From positions 62,001 to 126,000 of the forward strand of contig JADJAH010000006.1 in the NCBI GenBank assembly GCA_016704345.1: a stretch of DNA of 64,000 bases. The letters are read 5' to 3'. The stretch is from Ignavibacteria bacterium (GTDB taxonomy: Bacteria; Bacteroidota; Ignavibacteria; Tepidaquicellales; Tepidaquicellaceae). A program made the position numbers and the translations under genes. The notes under the pieces are model-generated. The model searched no databases and was not told where the DNA came from. It saw only the letters and a list, made by a program, of their open reading frames with translations. Every line of letters starts with the position of its first letter. The first letter of the stretch is position 1. This document shows, piece after piece, positions 47,779 through 58,019 of the stretch.

Positions 47779-48220
47779 AGCGCATTGAATCAAACCCCGT
47801 CCTTGTCATTCTGAGCCCGAGGCGCAGCCGAGGAGCGAAGAATCCATGCAGAGAAGCATCGCTATGATGTGGATCCTTCGCTGTCCCGTCAGGGGCTCAG
47901 GATGACAAGCGCGTAGAGTGTTACAATTGCTCCGCTCAGGATGACAAGCGCGTAGTGTGTGACAAGCACAGTGAAGTCAAAGTAAGCGCATTGAAACAAA
48001 CCCCGTCCTTGTCATTCTGAGCCCGAGGTGCAGCCGAGGAGCGAAGAATCCATGCAGAGAAGCATCGCTATGATGTGGATCCTTCGCTCCGCTCAGGATG
48101 ACAAGCGCGTAGAGTGTTACAATTGCTCCGCTCAGGATGACAAGCGCGTAGTGTGTTACAATTGCTCCGCTCAGGATGACAAGCGCGAAGAGTGTTACAA
48201 TTGCTTCGCTCAGGATGACT
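47779..48220. repeat. GTCATTCTGAGC palindromic repeats, with 210-bp duplication and 39-bp tandem array
   Basis: A ~100-bp block containing CATTCTGAGCCCGAGG and GAGCGAAGAATCCATGCAG occurs at 47779-47881 and again at 47989-48089 (210-bp offset). From 48091 the block GCTCAGGATGAC recurs at 48091, 48130, 48169 and 48208, exactly 39 bp apart. More degenerate copies run from about 48708 to 48975. 5' TCATTCTGAGC and 3' GCTCAGGATGA parts are complementary, so each full unit can form a hairpin. Confidence 0.85.
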
Positions 48221-48611
48221 AGTGTTTCGCTTTTTCATCATTCTTTCCGTTAGAAAGAGCCTGAACCGACTTATCGCGACTGGCATCAGAAGAATCGATT
48301 GTTCCATTTTCCTCAGCCCACTCTTCGCTTAAGTCATCCCATTCAGGATTCATTGATTCAATCAGCTCTATCTTCTTCTTTCTCAGCCACCCTTTTATCT
48401 GTTTTTCTCGTTCAATTGCGTTCAGTATGTAGTTAGTTACTTCATAATATACAAGCTTATCAATATGATATCTATTAGTGAAACTCTTACCGGTACCTGA
48501 TTTGTGTTCTGAAACTCTTCTCCTTAAGTCTTTTGTAACGCCGGTGTACAGCGTACCGTTTTTCTTGTTTGCGAGGATGTAAACATAAAAGGTCTTCTTC
48601 ATAGTTTTCAA
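48219..48611 (-). CDS. GIY-YIG nuclease-family protein inside a palindrome island
   Basis: 130 residues; ATG at 48611 or 48602. The N-terminal ~80 residues match the small single-domain GIY-YIG type (YVYILANKKNGTLYTGVTKD followed by LRRRVSEHKSG and a conserved Glu in NAIEREKQIKGW). These proteins have no settled function; related ones are DNA-structure-active. The last ~45 residues (EEWAEENGTIDSSDASRD ... KAKH) are low in conservation, and the 3' end overlaps the palindromic repeats. It is the only gene of the island. Confidence 0.82.
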   Translation of the reverse strand: MKTMKKTFYVYILANKKNGTLYTGVTKDLRRRVSEHKSGTGKSFTNRYHIDKLVYYEVTNYILNAIEREKQIKGWLRKKKIELIESMNPEWDDLSEEWAEENGTIDSSDASRDKSVQALSNGKNDEKAKH

Positions 48612-49263
48612 TGTTTTGATTCATAATCACCGCGGCTAAAATAATGAAAAATAGAATTAGGAGGAAGGTGGATCCTTCCCGCCTGCAGCGCTACTCCATC
48701 AACACTCTCTGCGGGCAGGCGCTTCGCTCAGGATGACAAGTGCGTAGTGTGTGGCAAGCACAACGAAGTCAACGTAAACGTATTGAAACAAACCCCATAC
48801 TTGTCATTCTGAGCAAGTGCAGCCGCAGCGAAGAATCCATGCAGAGAAGCCTCGCTATGATATGGATCCTTCGCGGAGCCTGTCCCGTCAGGGGCTCAGG
48901 GTGACAAGTTCGGGGAAATCAAAGCAAACGTATTGAAACATATTCCAGATTTATCCTTCGTTCAGGATGACAAGAACACATTTTGCTGCAATCTTCGGGT
49001 TGCATTCCTGACTCCACCCAAACCCTCCAAGGAGGGGGCTTAACTTTCCACTTTCCACTTTCCATTTTCCACTTTCCACTTTCTTGAATCCTACAATTTC
49101 CCCAAAAAAGGTTTTGCCTAATCTTTAGGTATTGCTAATTTGATTCATCAATATCAATTTGAAGCCCTATACTGAAATAAGACCAAATGCGTCCGATATC
49201 CCCAAAAAACAAATAATGAAGCTGAGCAACTCAAAAATAAAATAAACCTTAAAGGAGGGTAAA

Positions 49264-50252
49264 ATGAAGAGATCAGCACTCTTGAAAGCAATCTTGCTAA
49301 TAGCAATCTTCAGCGCTTTGGCATTGAGGGACACACAGGCAGTTATCTACACGATCAATCAGCCGATCAACGGAACACAGGAAGTACCGCCTGTAGTTAC
49401 GAGTGGCAACGGAACAGTTATCGGTACTTATGACGATGTAACAAATCAGCTTTCGGTAACAATCAGTTTCAGTTCGCTCACCGGCACAACTTCTGCGGAC
49501 ACTATCACGGTCCCGCATTGCCGGGAGTGAATGCAGGCGTAAAGATTGCATTCACAAACCTGCCGCTCGGAGTTACTTCCGGATCATTCTCGCCGGTTCA
49601 CACTTTGACAGCTTCGCAGGAGACAGAACTTCTCGGCGGACTCTGGTATGTAAACATCCACACTTCATTCAAACCGGGTGGAGAGATCCGCGGACAAATA
49701 AATCCGGTTGCTCCAAAGAGTCTTGATCTTACATACTTGATTGAAGGGCTTTACAACGGTGGAACCAACTTAATGGTGGCTGACACAGTGACAGTCAACA
49801 TTAGAAATTCTGTCTCACCTTATACGCTTGTTGAGAGCGCAAAGATAAAGCTCAACACGAGCGGTGCAGGAATCCTATCTTACTCAAGCGTAAGCAATGC
49901 AACTCCATATTACATTCAGGTTCTTCACAGGAACGGATTAGAGACATGGAGCGCGGGCACGGTGCAGTTTGTCGCAAATGCATTGAGCTATGAGTTTGTA
50001 AGCGCCGCCTCGCAGGCATACGGAAGCAATACTACGCTGATAGGAGCAAGATACTGTGCTTACAGCGGCGATGTTAATCAGGACGGCACAATTGACGGAA
50101 CTGACCTGTCATCGATTGACAATGACGCAAGCAATTTTGTTTCGGGTTATGTAGCAACAGATCTCGACGGCAACGAATTTGTTGACGGCTCGGATGCAGC
50201 TATTGCAGATAATAATGCGGCGAATTTTGTCGGCGTGGCTAAGCCCAATTAG
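49264..50252 (+). CDS. CHRD-domain exported protein with dockerin-like module (frameshifted)
   Basis: ATG at 49264 with a very strong ribosome site (AAAGGAGGGT). Signal peptide at about 1-28. CHRD domain (about 30-150): INGTQEVPPVVTSGNG, then HYHGPALPGVNAGV and WYVNIHTSFKPGGEIRGQI. The frame breaks at about 49500: adding one C (GAC-CAC or GCA-CAC) restores the conserved HYHGPA and about 329 residues. Then the shared module: LRN-type region (IRNSVSPYTLVES), HRNGLETWS, and loops DVNQDGTIDGTD and DLDGNEFVDGSD. The TAG stop is inside a heptamer array. CHRD function in bacteria is not established. Confidence 0.85.
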
Positions 50253-50287
50253 GAATTAAGAATTAGGAATTAAAAATTAAAAATTGG
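50246..50287. repeat. (GAATTAA)n heptamer array at a gene end
   Basis: AATTAGG, AATTAAG, AATTAGG, AATTAAA, AATTAAA, period 7, beginning at the stop codon of the CHRD gene, as at birA. Confidence 0.85.
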
Positions 50288-50405
50288 GAAGCTAAGAGTG
50301 ACAGTCTGGTAATGCACAATCTAAGAAGAGAGGCTCACTTACAAGCCCGATTAACAGCTATTTCAGATCGAGCTGAAATTAAGGACTGAATACAACTAAA
50401 TCTAT

Positions 50406-50441
50406 AGAGGCTGAAGATGTAATACTCTTCAGCCTCTTCTT
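50406..50441 (+). terminator. Strong hairpin, probable terminator
   Basis: AGAGGCTGAAGA (50406-50417) and TCTTCAGCCTCT (50426-50437) form a perfect 12-bp stem, followed by TCTTAT. The T-run is poor, but the position 150 nt after the CHRD gene fits. Confidence 0.6.
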
Positions 50442-50485
50442 ATATCCAACTCCGTGTGGGAACACAAAAGCAAATGCATGGAAAA

Positions 50486-50757
50486 TAATTTTTATTTGTC
50501 ATTCTGAGCCCCTAACGGGCGAAGAATCCACTAATAGAAGCATCGTTAACGAATGGATCCTTTGCTCAGGATGCATGTACGGGGCGGGCAGGCGCTTCGC
50601 TCAGGATGACAAACAAAGTGGATCCCCCTGCTTCGCTCAGGATGACAAGCAAAGTGGATCCTTCGCTTCGCTCAGGATGACAAACAAAGTGGATCCTTCG
50701 CTTCGCTCAGGATGACAAGCAAAGTGGAACCTTCGCTTCGCTCAGGATGACAAATGC
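50486..50757. repeat. GTCATTCTGAGC palindromes with 35-bp tandem array
   Basis: A TGTCATTCTGAGCCCC unit at about 50498 is followed by GCTCAGGATGAC at 50599, 50635, 50670, 50705 and 50740, spaced 36, 35, 35 and 35 bp. Unit core is GTGGATCCTTCGCTTCGCTC. Same family as 47779-48220 but with a different period. Confidence 0.85.
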
Positions 50758-50799
50758 GTGGAAATGACAAGTGCGGGAAGGCAAAAGCAAACTCTCAGC

Positions 50800-50872
50800 T
50801 CTCCACTCTCCATTTTCCATTTTCCACTTTCCACTTTCCACTTTCCACTTTCAACTTTCAACTTTCAACTTA
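50800..50872. repeat. Heptamer array (CTTTCCA/CTTTCAA)n
   Basis: TTTTCCA, then CTTTCCA repeated, then CTTTCAA repeated, period 7, ending before TTATTAAG. Confidence 0.85.
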
Positions 50873-51151
50873 TTAAGAAGTTATTAACATCATATTCAGA
50901 TTTAAACAGATAAGCTAACTATGTTAAAGTAAAGATAGTTAAGCCATTTTTGATTTTTCGAAAAATAAGATTTTAACTTAAATTAGATTTTTTTTTTGAT
51001 AAGACATAATACTTGTTATTTTATTAGAATATTTTTCTTTATATTAATCATCCCAAATTAACCCCTAAAATTTCATGATGATTAACACACTTTGTATTAA
51101 CATCTAATTTACCCTTAAAGGATAATTTGAAACTAAATTGCATTTAATTGC
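50873..51151. other. AT-rich region upstream of subtilase gene
   Basis: About 80% A+T, with T-runs and a CTTAAAGGATAATTTG segment 30 nt before the ATG. No ORF, no clear TAnnTTTG. Probably the promoter region. Confidence 0.4.
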
Positions 51152-54100
51152 ATGAAAAAAATCTTACTTGTTCTAGCTTTACTTGTAATGATTCAGCAAG
51201 AAATTTTGGCAGACAGGTTTAGAGATGAAAGCGGTTTATTTGTGGAAATGAAACAGAGGCAAGACATGATGGCTATAGTAATGAGAAATGAAATATCGGA
51301 TACGGAAGCAAATAGAATACTCTCTCCGTATTTCGGAAGTGCAGATGCAATTAGGCATCTCACATCGAGAACGTATCTGATAGAGTTTTCTGTGAAAAAG
51401 TCCGAAGCGGAAATAGATCAATTGATACAATTGATACCTCAAAATGAAAGCATGGTGAAGACAGTTGTAAATTCATATTACGGATCTTCGAACAAAGTTG
51501 CGCAGATACCTTCAGACAGGTTGATAGTGAAACTCAGGACGGCCGGTGATAAGGAGAGATTAGATATGCTCAACTCCGAACTTGGCTGTATTGTCGTTGG
51601 AAATATTAACGGCAGTCTTGGATATCTTCTTGAGACAAGTTCTACAAATAATCTTAACACTGTAGAACTCTCCGAAATGTATTACTCGAGGGGAATTTTT
51701 GAATATGTGCAGCCCGATTTCATTTATCCCGGCGGCAAGCTGCTACAGTCGATTCCAAACGATCCGCAGTTCGGACAGCAATGGGCATTGAACAATACAG
51801 GTCAATTGCTTCAGACGGGTAGTCCATTCAGTATGTATGGAGATGCAGCAACAGTTAACGGAATACCCGACTCTGACATGGATGTCACTGAAGCATGGGA
51901 TATTACAACAGGTTCACCCGCAATCAAAATCGGTATTATTGACAGTGGAATTGATTCAGCTCACGCAGATCTTCAGGCACCGGGGCATTTGCTTCCGGGC
52001 TATGATGCTTTCACAAATACAAACGGGTCTTCGGTGGATTACTTCAACCACGGAACATCTGTAGCGGGGATCATTGGCGCAGTAATGAATAATGGAACCG
52101 GCATTGCAGGAATTGCGCCGGGCTGCAGAATGATGTCAATCTGTATTTTTGATATTAACGGAACTTCTTCAACATCTATAATCACAAGAGCATTTGATTC
52201 TGCAGTTGCAAGAGGAATGGATGTGCTGAGCAACAGCTGGGGCGGGGGACTACCCGAGCCGGCTGTAACCGATGCCGTTAACAATGCCGCGATCAATGGC
52301 AGAGGCGGACTTGGCTGTGCAATATTTTTGCATCGGGAAATGATGGAAGCAATCCTCCGATATATCCTTCTGTACTGCCAAACGTCTTAAGCGTTGGCGG
52401 TTCAACTCCTCACGATCAAAAGAAAGCTCCGGGAACCGGCAATCAGTTTTACTGGGGAAGCAATTACGGTGAAGACGCTTCCGGTGATATGGATCTTATT
52501 GCTCCGACGAATTGCTATACGCTTGCAATAGGCGGATATGAGGAAAACTTTTGGGGAACATCTGCAACATGTCCAAATGCCGCCGGAGTCGCAGCACTTG
52601 TCTTGTCAGCAAATCAAAGCCAGTCAAGGCAGACAGTTTATTCGAACATCCTTAGAGGATGCGATAAGCCTGACAATGTTCCATACAATGTTACAAAAGT
52701 ATACGGGAAATGGAATATGTATTACGGATACGGAAGAGTGAATGCATACAAATCGGTCAGTCTTGCTTTGGGCAATGATCATGTGGCGCCTACGATCAAT
52801 CATACAAACGTTGGCTCGCATTCGAGCACATATCCGACTTTGGTTACTGCTGAAATCACAGATCATGACGGGACATCAGTTCCAAAGATAGGATCGATGT
52901 CTCCAAAGATTCACTACAGGACAAAGAAAAGCACCGCAGGATGGTCTGCGTTTGATTCCTCAGATGCATATCAAAGTATCGGACAAGTCTTTTATTTCAG
53001 GATTCCTTCTCTTGGATGGGATAGTGAAGTTCAGTACTTCATCCGGGCTTATGACAATCTTGGAAACAAGTCGGAGTTTCCGCTTCATGCACCGGCATCA
53101 ATGAATCTCTGTTATTTTGCTGTAGGAAACATAACTTCGGAAACAAAGAAAGTCCCGGCTTTTTCGGGAGTTGATTACGGTGCAACAGTTTCTCCGGCAA
53201 TTAATTTTAATGCATTCAAGATCGTCGATGCAAAGTTGAATATCTACATGCGCCACACTTATCTTGATGATGAAATGTTTCAGATCTATTCTCCGCTTAC
53301 GGATCCGAACAACAACAGGAAATGTTTGTTTTCCGGAAACGGGGGTTCCATGGATAACATTACGGGAGCTTCAGTTTCTGACTCTGCAAATTTGTTCTGG
53401 AAAGACGGACAACCGCCATATCTGAACGGAAGTTACAAACCCGAGTTTACTCTGCGCGGATTGAGGGGAGAGAATGCAGGCGGAGCATGGCGTATTCTTC
53501 ACTTTGACGGAGCAATCGGAGACTATGCGTTCTTTGACAGCGTAAAGATCACTCTTTATAAGACTAGCGGAGCAAAGTCGCCCGCGGCCAGACTGAATAC
53601 ATCTGCCGATTCAACCTTGTTGTTTGATAATTCAGCATTTCCGGGGATCTACGACAAAGACTTTTATCTGAAGAATTCCGGCACGGCGAGTCTTGCACTC
53701 AGTTCATTCAATTTTTCGGGACAGCAATCTTCAATGTATTCATTGCTGAACACACCGCCGTCAACTGTAGCTGCAGGCGACAGCGCACTGTTCAGAGTTA
53801 GGCTCAACACTTCAGTAGGCAGCACAGCAGTATCGCAGGCAATATTAAACATAACCACCAATGATCCTTCAAAGCCTGCTTTCAAAGTTTCAATGCTGAC
53901 CAATGATTCATTGCGAACGGGACTAAGGAATCTACAGCTAACAGCTTTGATTCAAGGGCTATACAATCCTGTTACAAATACATCGAGGCAGGATACGATA
54001 AATGTTTATTTGAGAAGATTCACTTCGCCGTATGCAATTGTAGATTCAGCAAGAGGGCTCTTATCAACGGCAGGAACAGGTTCATTCAGTTTCAGAAATA

Positions 54101-54459
54101 CTCAAACTGGTGTAAGCTACTTCATTGTTGTCGCTCACAGAAATGCTTTGGAGACATGGAGCTCGGTGCCTTTGGTCTTTTCCGGGATACAGGCATCATA
54201 CAACTTTACTACTTCGGCATCAGCGGCATACGGAAATAATCAGGTTCTAAGCGGTACGAAGTATTGTATCTACAGCGGAGATATAGATGATGACAGATCA
54301 ATAGACGGAGCCGATGTTTCATTGGCAGACAATGCCGCAAATAATTACTCGGGCGGATATCTTCCTCAGGACATTGACGGCAACGGCTTTGTAGATGCAA
54401 CGGATGTGGAGATCACACACAACAACTCACAAGAATTTATTACTACTATAAGACCATAA
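51152..54459 (+). CDS. Subtilisin-family protease with P-domain-like region and dockerin-like module (frameshifted)
   Basis: Signal peptide (about 1-20) and a long propeptide (to about 200). Catalytic Asp264 (IGIIDSGIDSAHADL), His300 (FNHGTSVAGIIGA) and, after the frame repair, Ser471 (WGTSATCPNAAGVAA). The frame breaks in a T-run at 52325-52329; T6 instead of T5 restores IFFASGNDGSNPP and a product of about 1102 residues. About 680-820: a region like the proprotein-convertase P domain (GNGGSMDNITGASVSDSA, GGAWRILHFDGAIGDYAFFD). Then a short Ig-like linker and the shared C-terminal module (LRRFTSPYAIVDSARG, HRNALETWS) with loops DIDDDRSIDGAD and DIDGNGFVDATD. Secreted endopeptidase. Confidence 0.87.
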
Positions 54460-54485
54460 AATTCGGCGCAAGCTGAATCCTCCAT

Positions 54486-54522
54486 ACGCCGCAGATGAAT
54501 TATTGTCTGCGGCGTTAATTTT
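54486..54522 (+). terminator. Rho-independent terminator
   Basis: ACGCCGCAGA (54486-54495) and TCTGCGGCGT (54506-54515), then TAATTTTT. Ends the subtilase gene. Confidence 0.9.
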
Positions 54523-54644
54523 TATGGAGGGCGTGATGAAAAAATTTCTTTGTCGCATTTTACAAAACGATTACCACGAGCTATATGCCTTGTCATTCAT
54601 CTTCCATTTGTCACTCCATTTTCATTTGTCATTCCTTTTTAGTT

Positions 54645-54806
54645 TGTCATTCCTGCGAAAGCAGGAATCTACTAAAAGTGAATCCATTACTCCGTAGGTC
54701 TTTGCCCGCAGTGAGAGTGACTCATGAAAGAGTTACTTGTAAGAGCAGTAGTATTTGCAAAGTTTATTCGCGGTTCAGGAGATCCCTGCATTCGCAGGGA
54801 TGACAC
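54645..54806. repeat. TGTCATTCCTGC palindromic element
   Basis: CCTGC-GAAA-GCAGG (54652-54665) and CCCTGC-ATTC-GCAGGG (54784-54799) are each perfect hairpins, and the flanks TGTCATTC and GATGACA make the whole a long inverted repeat. A family distinct from GTCATTCTGAGC. The gap 54523-54855 has no supported gene. Confidence 0.75.
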
Positions 54807-54855
54807 AACAAGGAGAGGCTTCTCGTCTCCGCTGAGACTAAGCGGGGACATTGAA

Positions 54856-54999
<144 letters not shown>

Positions 55000-55054
55000 A
55001 ACAAGTTAGTTGATAAATCAAACCCGACAGACTATCTTTACAAAAATTAAATTC

Positions 55055-57934
55055 TTGAACATCAGCTTCAACACACACTCCTCAAAGGGAAACTCTTTTG
55101 GTATATTTTCACAGAAGTTCAAAAGGCACATAACATATCTGTTATCGCTGTTAACTGTTTTTTTGTTGACAAGTGATGTCTATTCCCAGGCCGGGACTTA
55201 TTACAATACGGTTTCAACTTCTTCGGCAAGTTTCTTAAGTGATCTCAAGGGCAGGATCAGAGCACCTTATAACAGGATCTCATATGACAATTACGACGAG
55301 ACAATAATAGCAAACTTTACATCTGTTAACAACGGCAACGGCACACGCTCAGTGTTTTGTGTTTACTCCGGATACGAACACATTTATACAGGTGCTTTTT
55401 CGTGGGGATTAATGAGCCGTGAGCATACATGGGCACACAGCTGGATGCCGACTTATCCATCTACACAGAACGATCAATACTCCGATCAGAATATGCTTTT
55501 CCCGACACATCAGAATAATGCAAACGGCCGCAGAAGCAATCATCCGTTTGGTTATGTCGTCAATGTTTCGTATCAATTTCTTGACGGCAAGCTTGGCACA
55601 GACTCGTCGGGTAATATAGTTTATGAACCGATGGACAGCTTCAAAGGTGATCTTGCAAGGGCTTTACTTTATGCTGCGGTCAGGTATGATGATGTCTCAG
55701 GAAATTCATGGTCATTCAACTGGTTAAACAACACCAAACTTCCTTCGCTTAGCGAAGCTCCCCAAAGCATAGATCTTCTTCTTCATTGGCACAGGATCGA
55801 CCCTCCCGAAAAGTGGGAGATAGAAAGAAATGATTACGTCCAGTCCATTCAGCTTAACAGAAACCCTTTTTCCGACAGGCCCGAGTATGCTGCTTATATA
55901 GATTTCAACAACATGATCAAGATCAACCCAACGTATGCACAAGAACCCACTAACTATCTGACGTCACTGACATCTTCTTCTGCTTCAGGCTCTGTAACGC
56001 TTAACTGGAATGATGCTACCGGCGCACAACTTCCGGCAGGTTATTTCATATCAGCTTTCAGCGAAGACAATTACATCGTTCCGATTGACGGTTCTGCCTA
56101 TACAACAGATTCATTGCTTGCTGACGGCTATGCTTCTGTATATGTTCCTTATGCTTCTCCGAACAGCATTACATTCAACGGACTTCAGAACAACACAAGA
56201 TATTATTTTACTGCATATTCATATAACGGTTCGGGAGCACAGATAAATTATAAGATTGACGGAACTCCGCCGCAGATAAATGTTCTTGTCAATCCGACAC
56301 TTTTAGCTGAGCCGACTAATCATGCTTCAGGCTTCAGCATTACTAATGTTAGCTCTTCTTCAGTTCAGATAAGCTGGAACGATGCGCTGCCGGGTTCTCA
56401 GTCACCGTCAGGATATTTGCTTTCGGCAAACAACACAAACAGTTTTTCATTACCGTCAGACGGTTTGCAATATAATGATGATCCGGTTCTGCTCGACGGA
56501 TATGCTCAGGTAAATTTGCTTTACAGCGGCGCCAATACATATACATTCACGGGATTGCTGGCCGGTACAAATTATTTTTTCAGGCTTTATTCATACAACG
56601 GGACGGGTACGCAGATCAATTATAAGACTGACGGCATCATCCCACAGACAGCCGGTTCAACTTCTTCATCTCAATCTGCAAATGTCACTGTGCTTACCGA
56701 CAACTTTACAAGAAGCAACAGCAACATTCTCGGCAGTACTCAGCTTGCCGGAAATATATTCTGGCAGGAAACTGAAACAGCGAACCCGAATTCAATTTCA
56801 CTAAGCAATTCCCGAATGAAACTTGCAAGCACAACTTCAGGCAGGGATTTTGCTTATGTTGATCTGTCATTGCTCGAGGGATATGAAGAACAATTTTCCT
56901 CTGCAGATACAACTCTTGTGTGGGCATTCAACATGCGGCAAACCAGACTTGATCCTTCCGGGCAGGACAACAACAACTATGGAATTGCATATATCATTGG
57001 CAAGGCAACCACAGACATTACTTCGGGCAACGGTTACGCAGTTGTTCTGGGACAGAGCGGCAGTTCCGACGCGATCAGGCTTGCAAAGTTTAACGGTGGG
57101 GTTTTGGGAAATGCTCGATTTACAAATATCGTATCAGGCGGTGATTATGCAAATCAATATCTGAGTATCAAAGTAACATATCAACCTTCAACCAACATTT
57201 GGTCGCTATATGCGGACAGCAGTTCAACAGCATTTCCTCAGGCAGATCCGAGAAACTCTGTTGTTCAGATCGGAAGCGCTTCGGATAATTCATATACTTC
57301 CGAAATCTTGCGATACTCAGGAGCATTGTGGAATCATGTAAGCGGAGCAAATGATTCAGCGGTCTTTGATGATATTTACGTTACAGATTTATCTCTGAGA
57401 CTGAATGTTTCAGTCATTCCGGAAGGATTTCTCAATGACTTTACCGGCACTTTAAATATGCCGGACACCGTGAGAGTATTCCTTAGAAGTTCTTCAGCAC
57501 CTTATCAGATCATTGACTCTGCAAAGTCGGTAATAGATTCAATTGATTTCACGGGTTACTTTGAGTTTGCATTAACATTGAGCGGATCATACTACATATC
57601 TGTAAAGCACAGAAACAGCATTGAGATCTGGAGCAATTTACCTGTTACTTTTTCTCACGGCAATGTAATCTCATATGATTTTACATCTGCGCAGGGCAAT
57701 GCTTTCGGAAACAACACTGTGCTCAAGAACGGAAAGTACTGCATATATACCGGCGACATAAATCAGGACGGTACTGTGGATGCATTTGATCTAAGTGTGA
57801 TTGACAATGATGCTTTTACATTTCAATCAGGTTATGTAATTTCTGATCTCAACGGTGACGGAATAGCGGATGCATCTGACGCATCACTCGCAGATAACAA
57901 CGCATTCAACTTTGTTTCAAAGATAGTTCCCTGA
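55055..57934 (+). CDS. Extracellular endonuclease I-family protein with FN3-like repeats and dockerin-like module
   Basis: Start uncertain: TTG at 55055 gives a hydrophobic export segment (about residues 32-47, LLSLLTVFLLTSDVYSQ), and an in-frame TTG at 55010 is less likely. About 960 residues. The His-Me finger nuclease domain (about 50-300) has MSREHTWAHSWMP, NANGRRSNHPFG, SFKGDLARALLYAAVRY and QLNRNPFSDRPEYA. Two FN3-like domains (NYLTSLTSSSASGSVTLNW; and SSVQISWNDALPG) and a LamG-like region follow. C-terminal module: LRSSSAPYQIIDSAK, HRNSIEIWS, loops DINQDGTVDAFD and DLNGDGIADASD. Likely degrades extracellular DNA or RNA at the surface. Confidence 0.86.
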   Translation: MNISFNTHSSKGNSFGIFSQKFKRHITYLLSLLTVFLLTSDVYSQAGTYYNTVSTSSASFLSDLKGRIRAPYNRISYDNYDETIIANFTSVNNGNGTRSVFCVYSGYEHIYTGAFSWGLMSREHTWAHSWMPTYPSTQNDQYSDQNMLFPTHQNNANGRRSNHPFGYVVNVSYQFLDGKLGTDSSGNIVYEPMDSFKGDLARALLYAAVRYDDVSGNSWSFNWLNNTKLPSLSEAPQSIDLLLHWHRIDPPEKWEIERNDYVQSIQLNRNPFSDRPEYAAYIDFNNMIKINPTYAQEPTNYLTSLTSSSASGSVTLNWNDATGAQLPAGYFISAFSEDNYIVPIDGSAYTTDSLLADGYASVYVPYASPNSITFNGLQNNTRYYFTAYSYNGSGAQINYKIDGTPPQINVLVNPTLLAEPTNHASGFSITNVSSSSVQISWNDALPGSQSPSGYLLSANNTNSFSLPSDGLQYNDDPVLLDGYAQVNLLYSGANTYTFTGLLAGTNYFFRLYSYNGTGTQINYKTDGIIPQTAGSTSSSQSANVTVLTDNFTRSNSNILGSTQLAGNIFWQETETANPNSISLSNSRMKLASTTSGRDFAYVDLSLLEGYEEQFSSADTTLVWAFNMRQTRLDPSGQDNNNYGIAYIIGKATTDITSGNGYAVVLGQSGSSDAIRLAKFNGGVLGNARFTNIVSGGDYANQYLSIKVTYQPSTNIWSLYADSSSTAFPQADPRNSVVQIGSASDNSYTSEILRYSGALWNHVSGANDSAVFDDIYVTDLSLRLNVSVIPEGFLNDFTGTLNMPDTVRVFLRSSSAPYQIIDSAKSVIDSIDFTGYFEFALTLSGSYYISVKHRNSIEIWSNLPVTFSHGNVISYDFTSAQGNAFGNNTVLKNGKYCIYTGDINQDGTVDAFDLSVIDNDAFTFQSGYVISDLNGDGIADASDASLADNNAFNFVSKIVP

Positions 57935-58019
57935 GCAACACTCCCCAAAGACCCTGTGATAAGGGACCAAAGCCATCGATTCAAAAGAAGAACTCTTTTA
58001 AAAATAAAATTCATCAAGT

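Larger units (their letters stand above)
47666..49083. mobile_element. Repeat island bounded by ~65-80 bp inverted repeats, enclosing a GIY-YIG gene
   Basis: The left end (47666-47734) reads heptamers, then AAGCCCCCTCC-TT-GGAGGGGGTTTGGGGG and TCAGGAATGCAA. The right end (49000-49083) is its inverse complement: TTGCATTCCTGA, CCAAACCCTCCAAGGAGGGGGCTTAA, then heptamers. Between them lie many GTCATTCTGAGC / GCTCAGGATGAC palindromes and one minus-strand GIY-YIG gene. No transposase is present. It looks like a non-autonomous element or a nested set of dispersed repeats. Confidence 0.65.

Noticed and set aside
47779..48220. CRISPR array
   Set aside because: The repeats are tandem without distinct spacers, the blocks are palindromic dispersed elements, and no cas gene is present.
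48028..48222. 64-residue frame with SAQDDKR repeats
   Set aside because: Lies in the 39-bp array, has no ribosome site and no known family; kept only as a remark.
47666..49083. Insertion sequence
   Set aside because: No transposase, no clear target duplication; called a repeat island instead.
50599..50757. CRISPR array from 35-bp spacing
   Set aside because: The whole 35-bp unit is conserved; there is no variable spacer.
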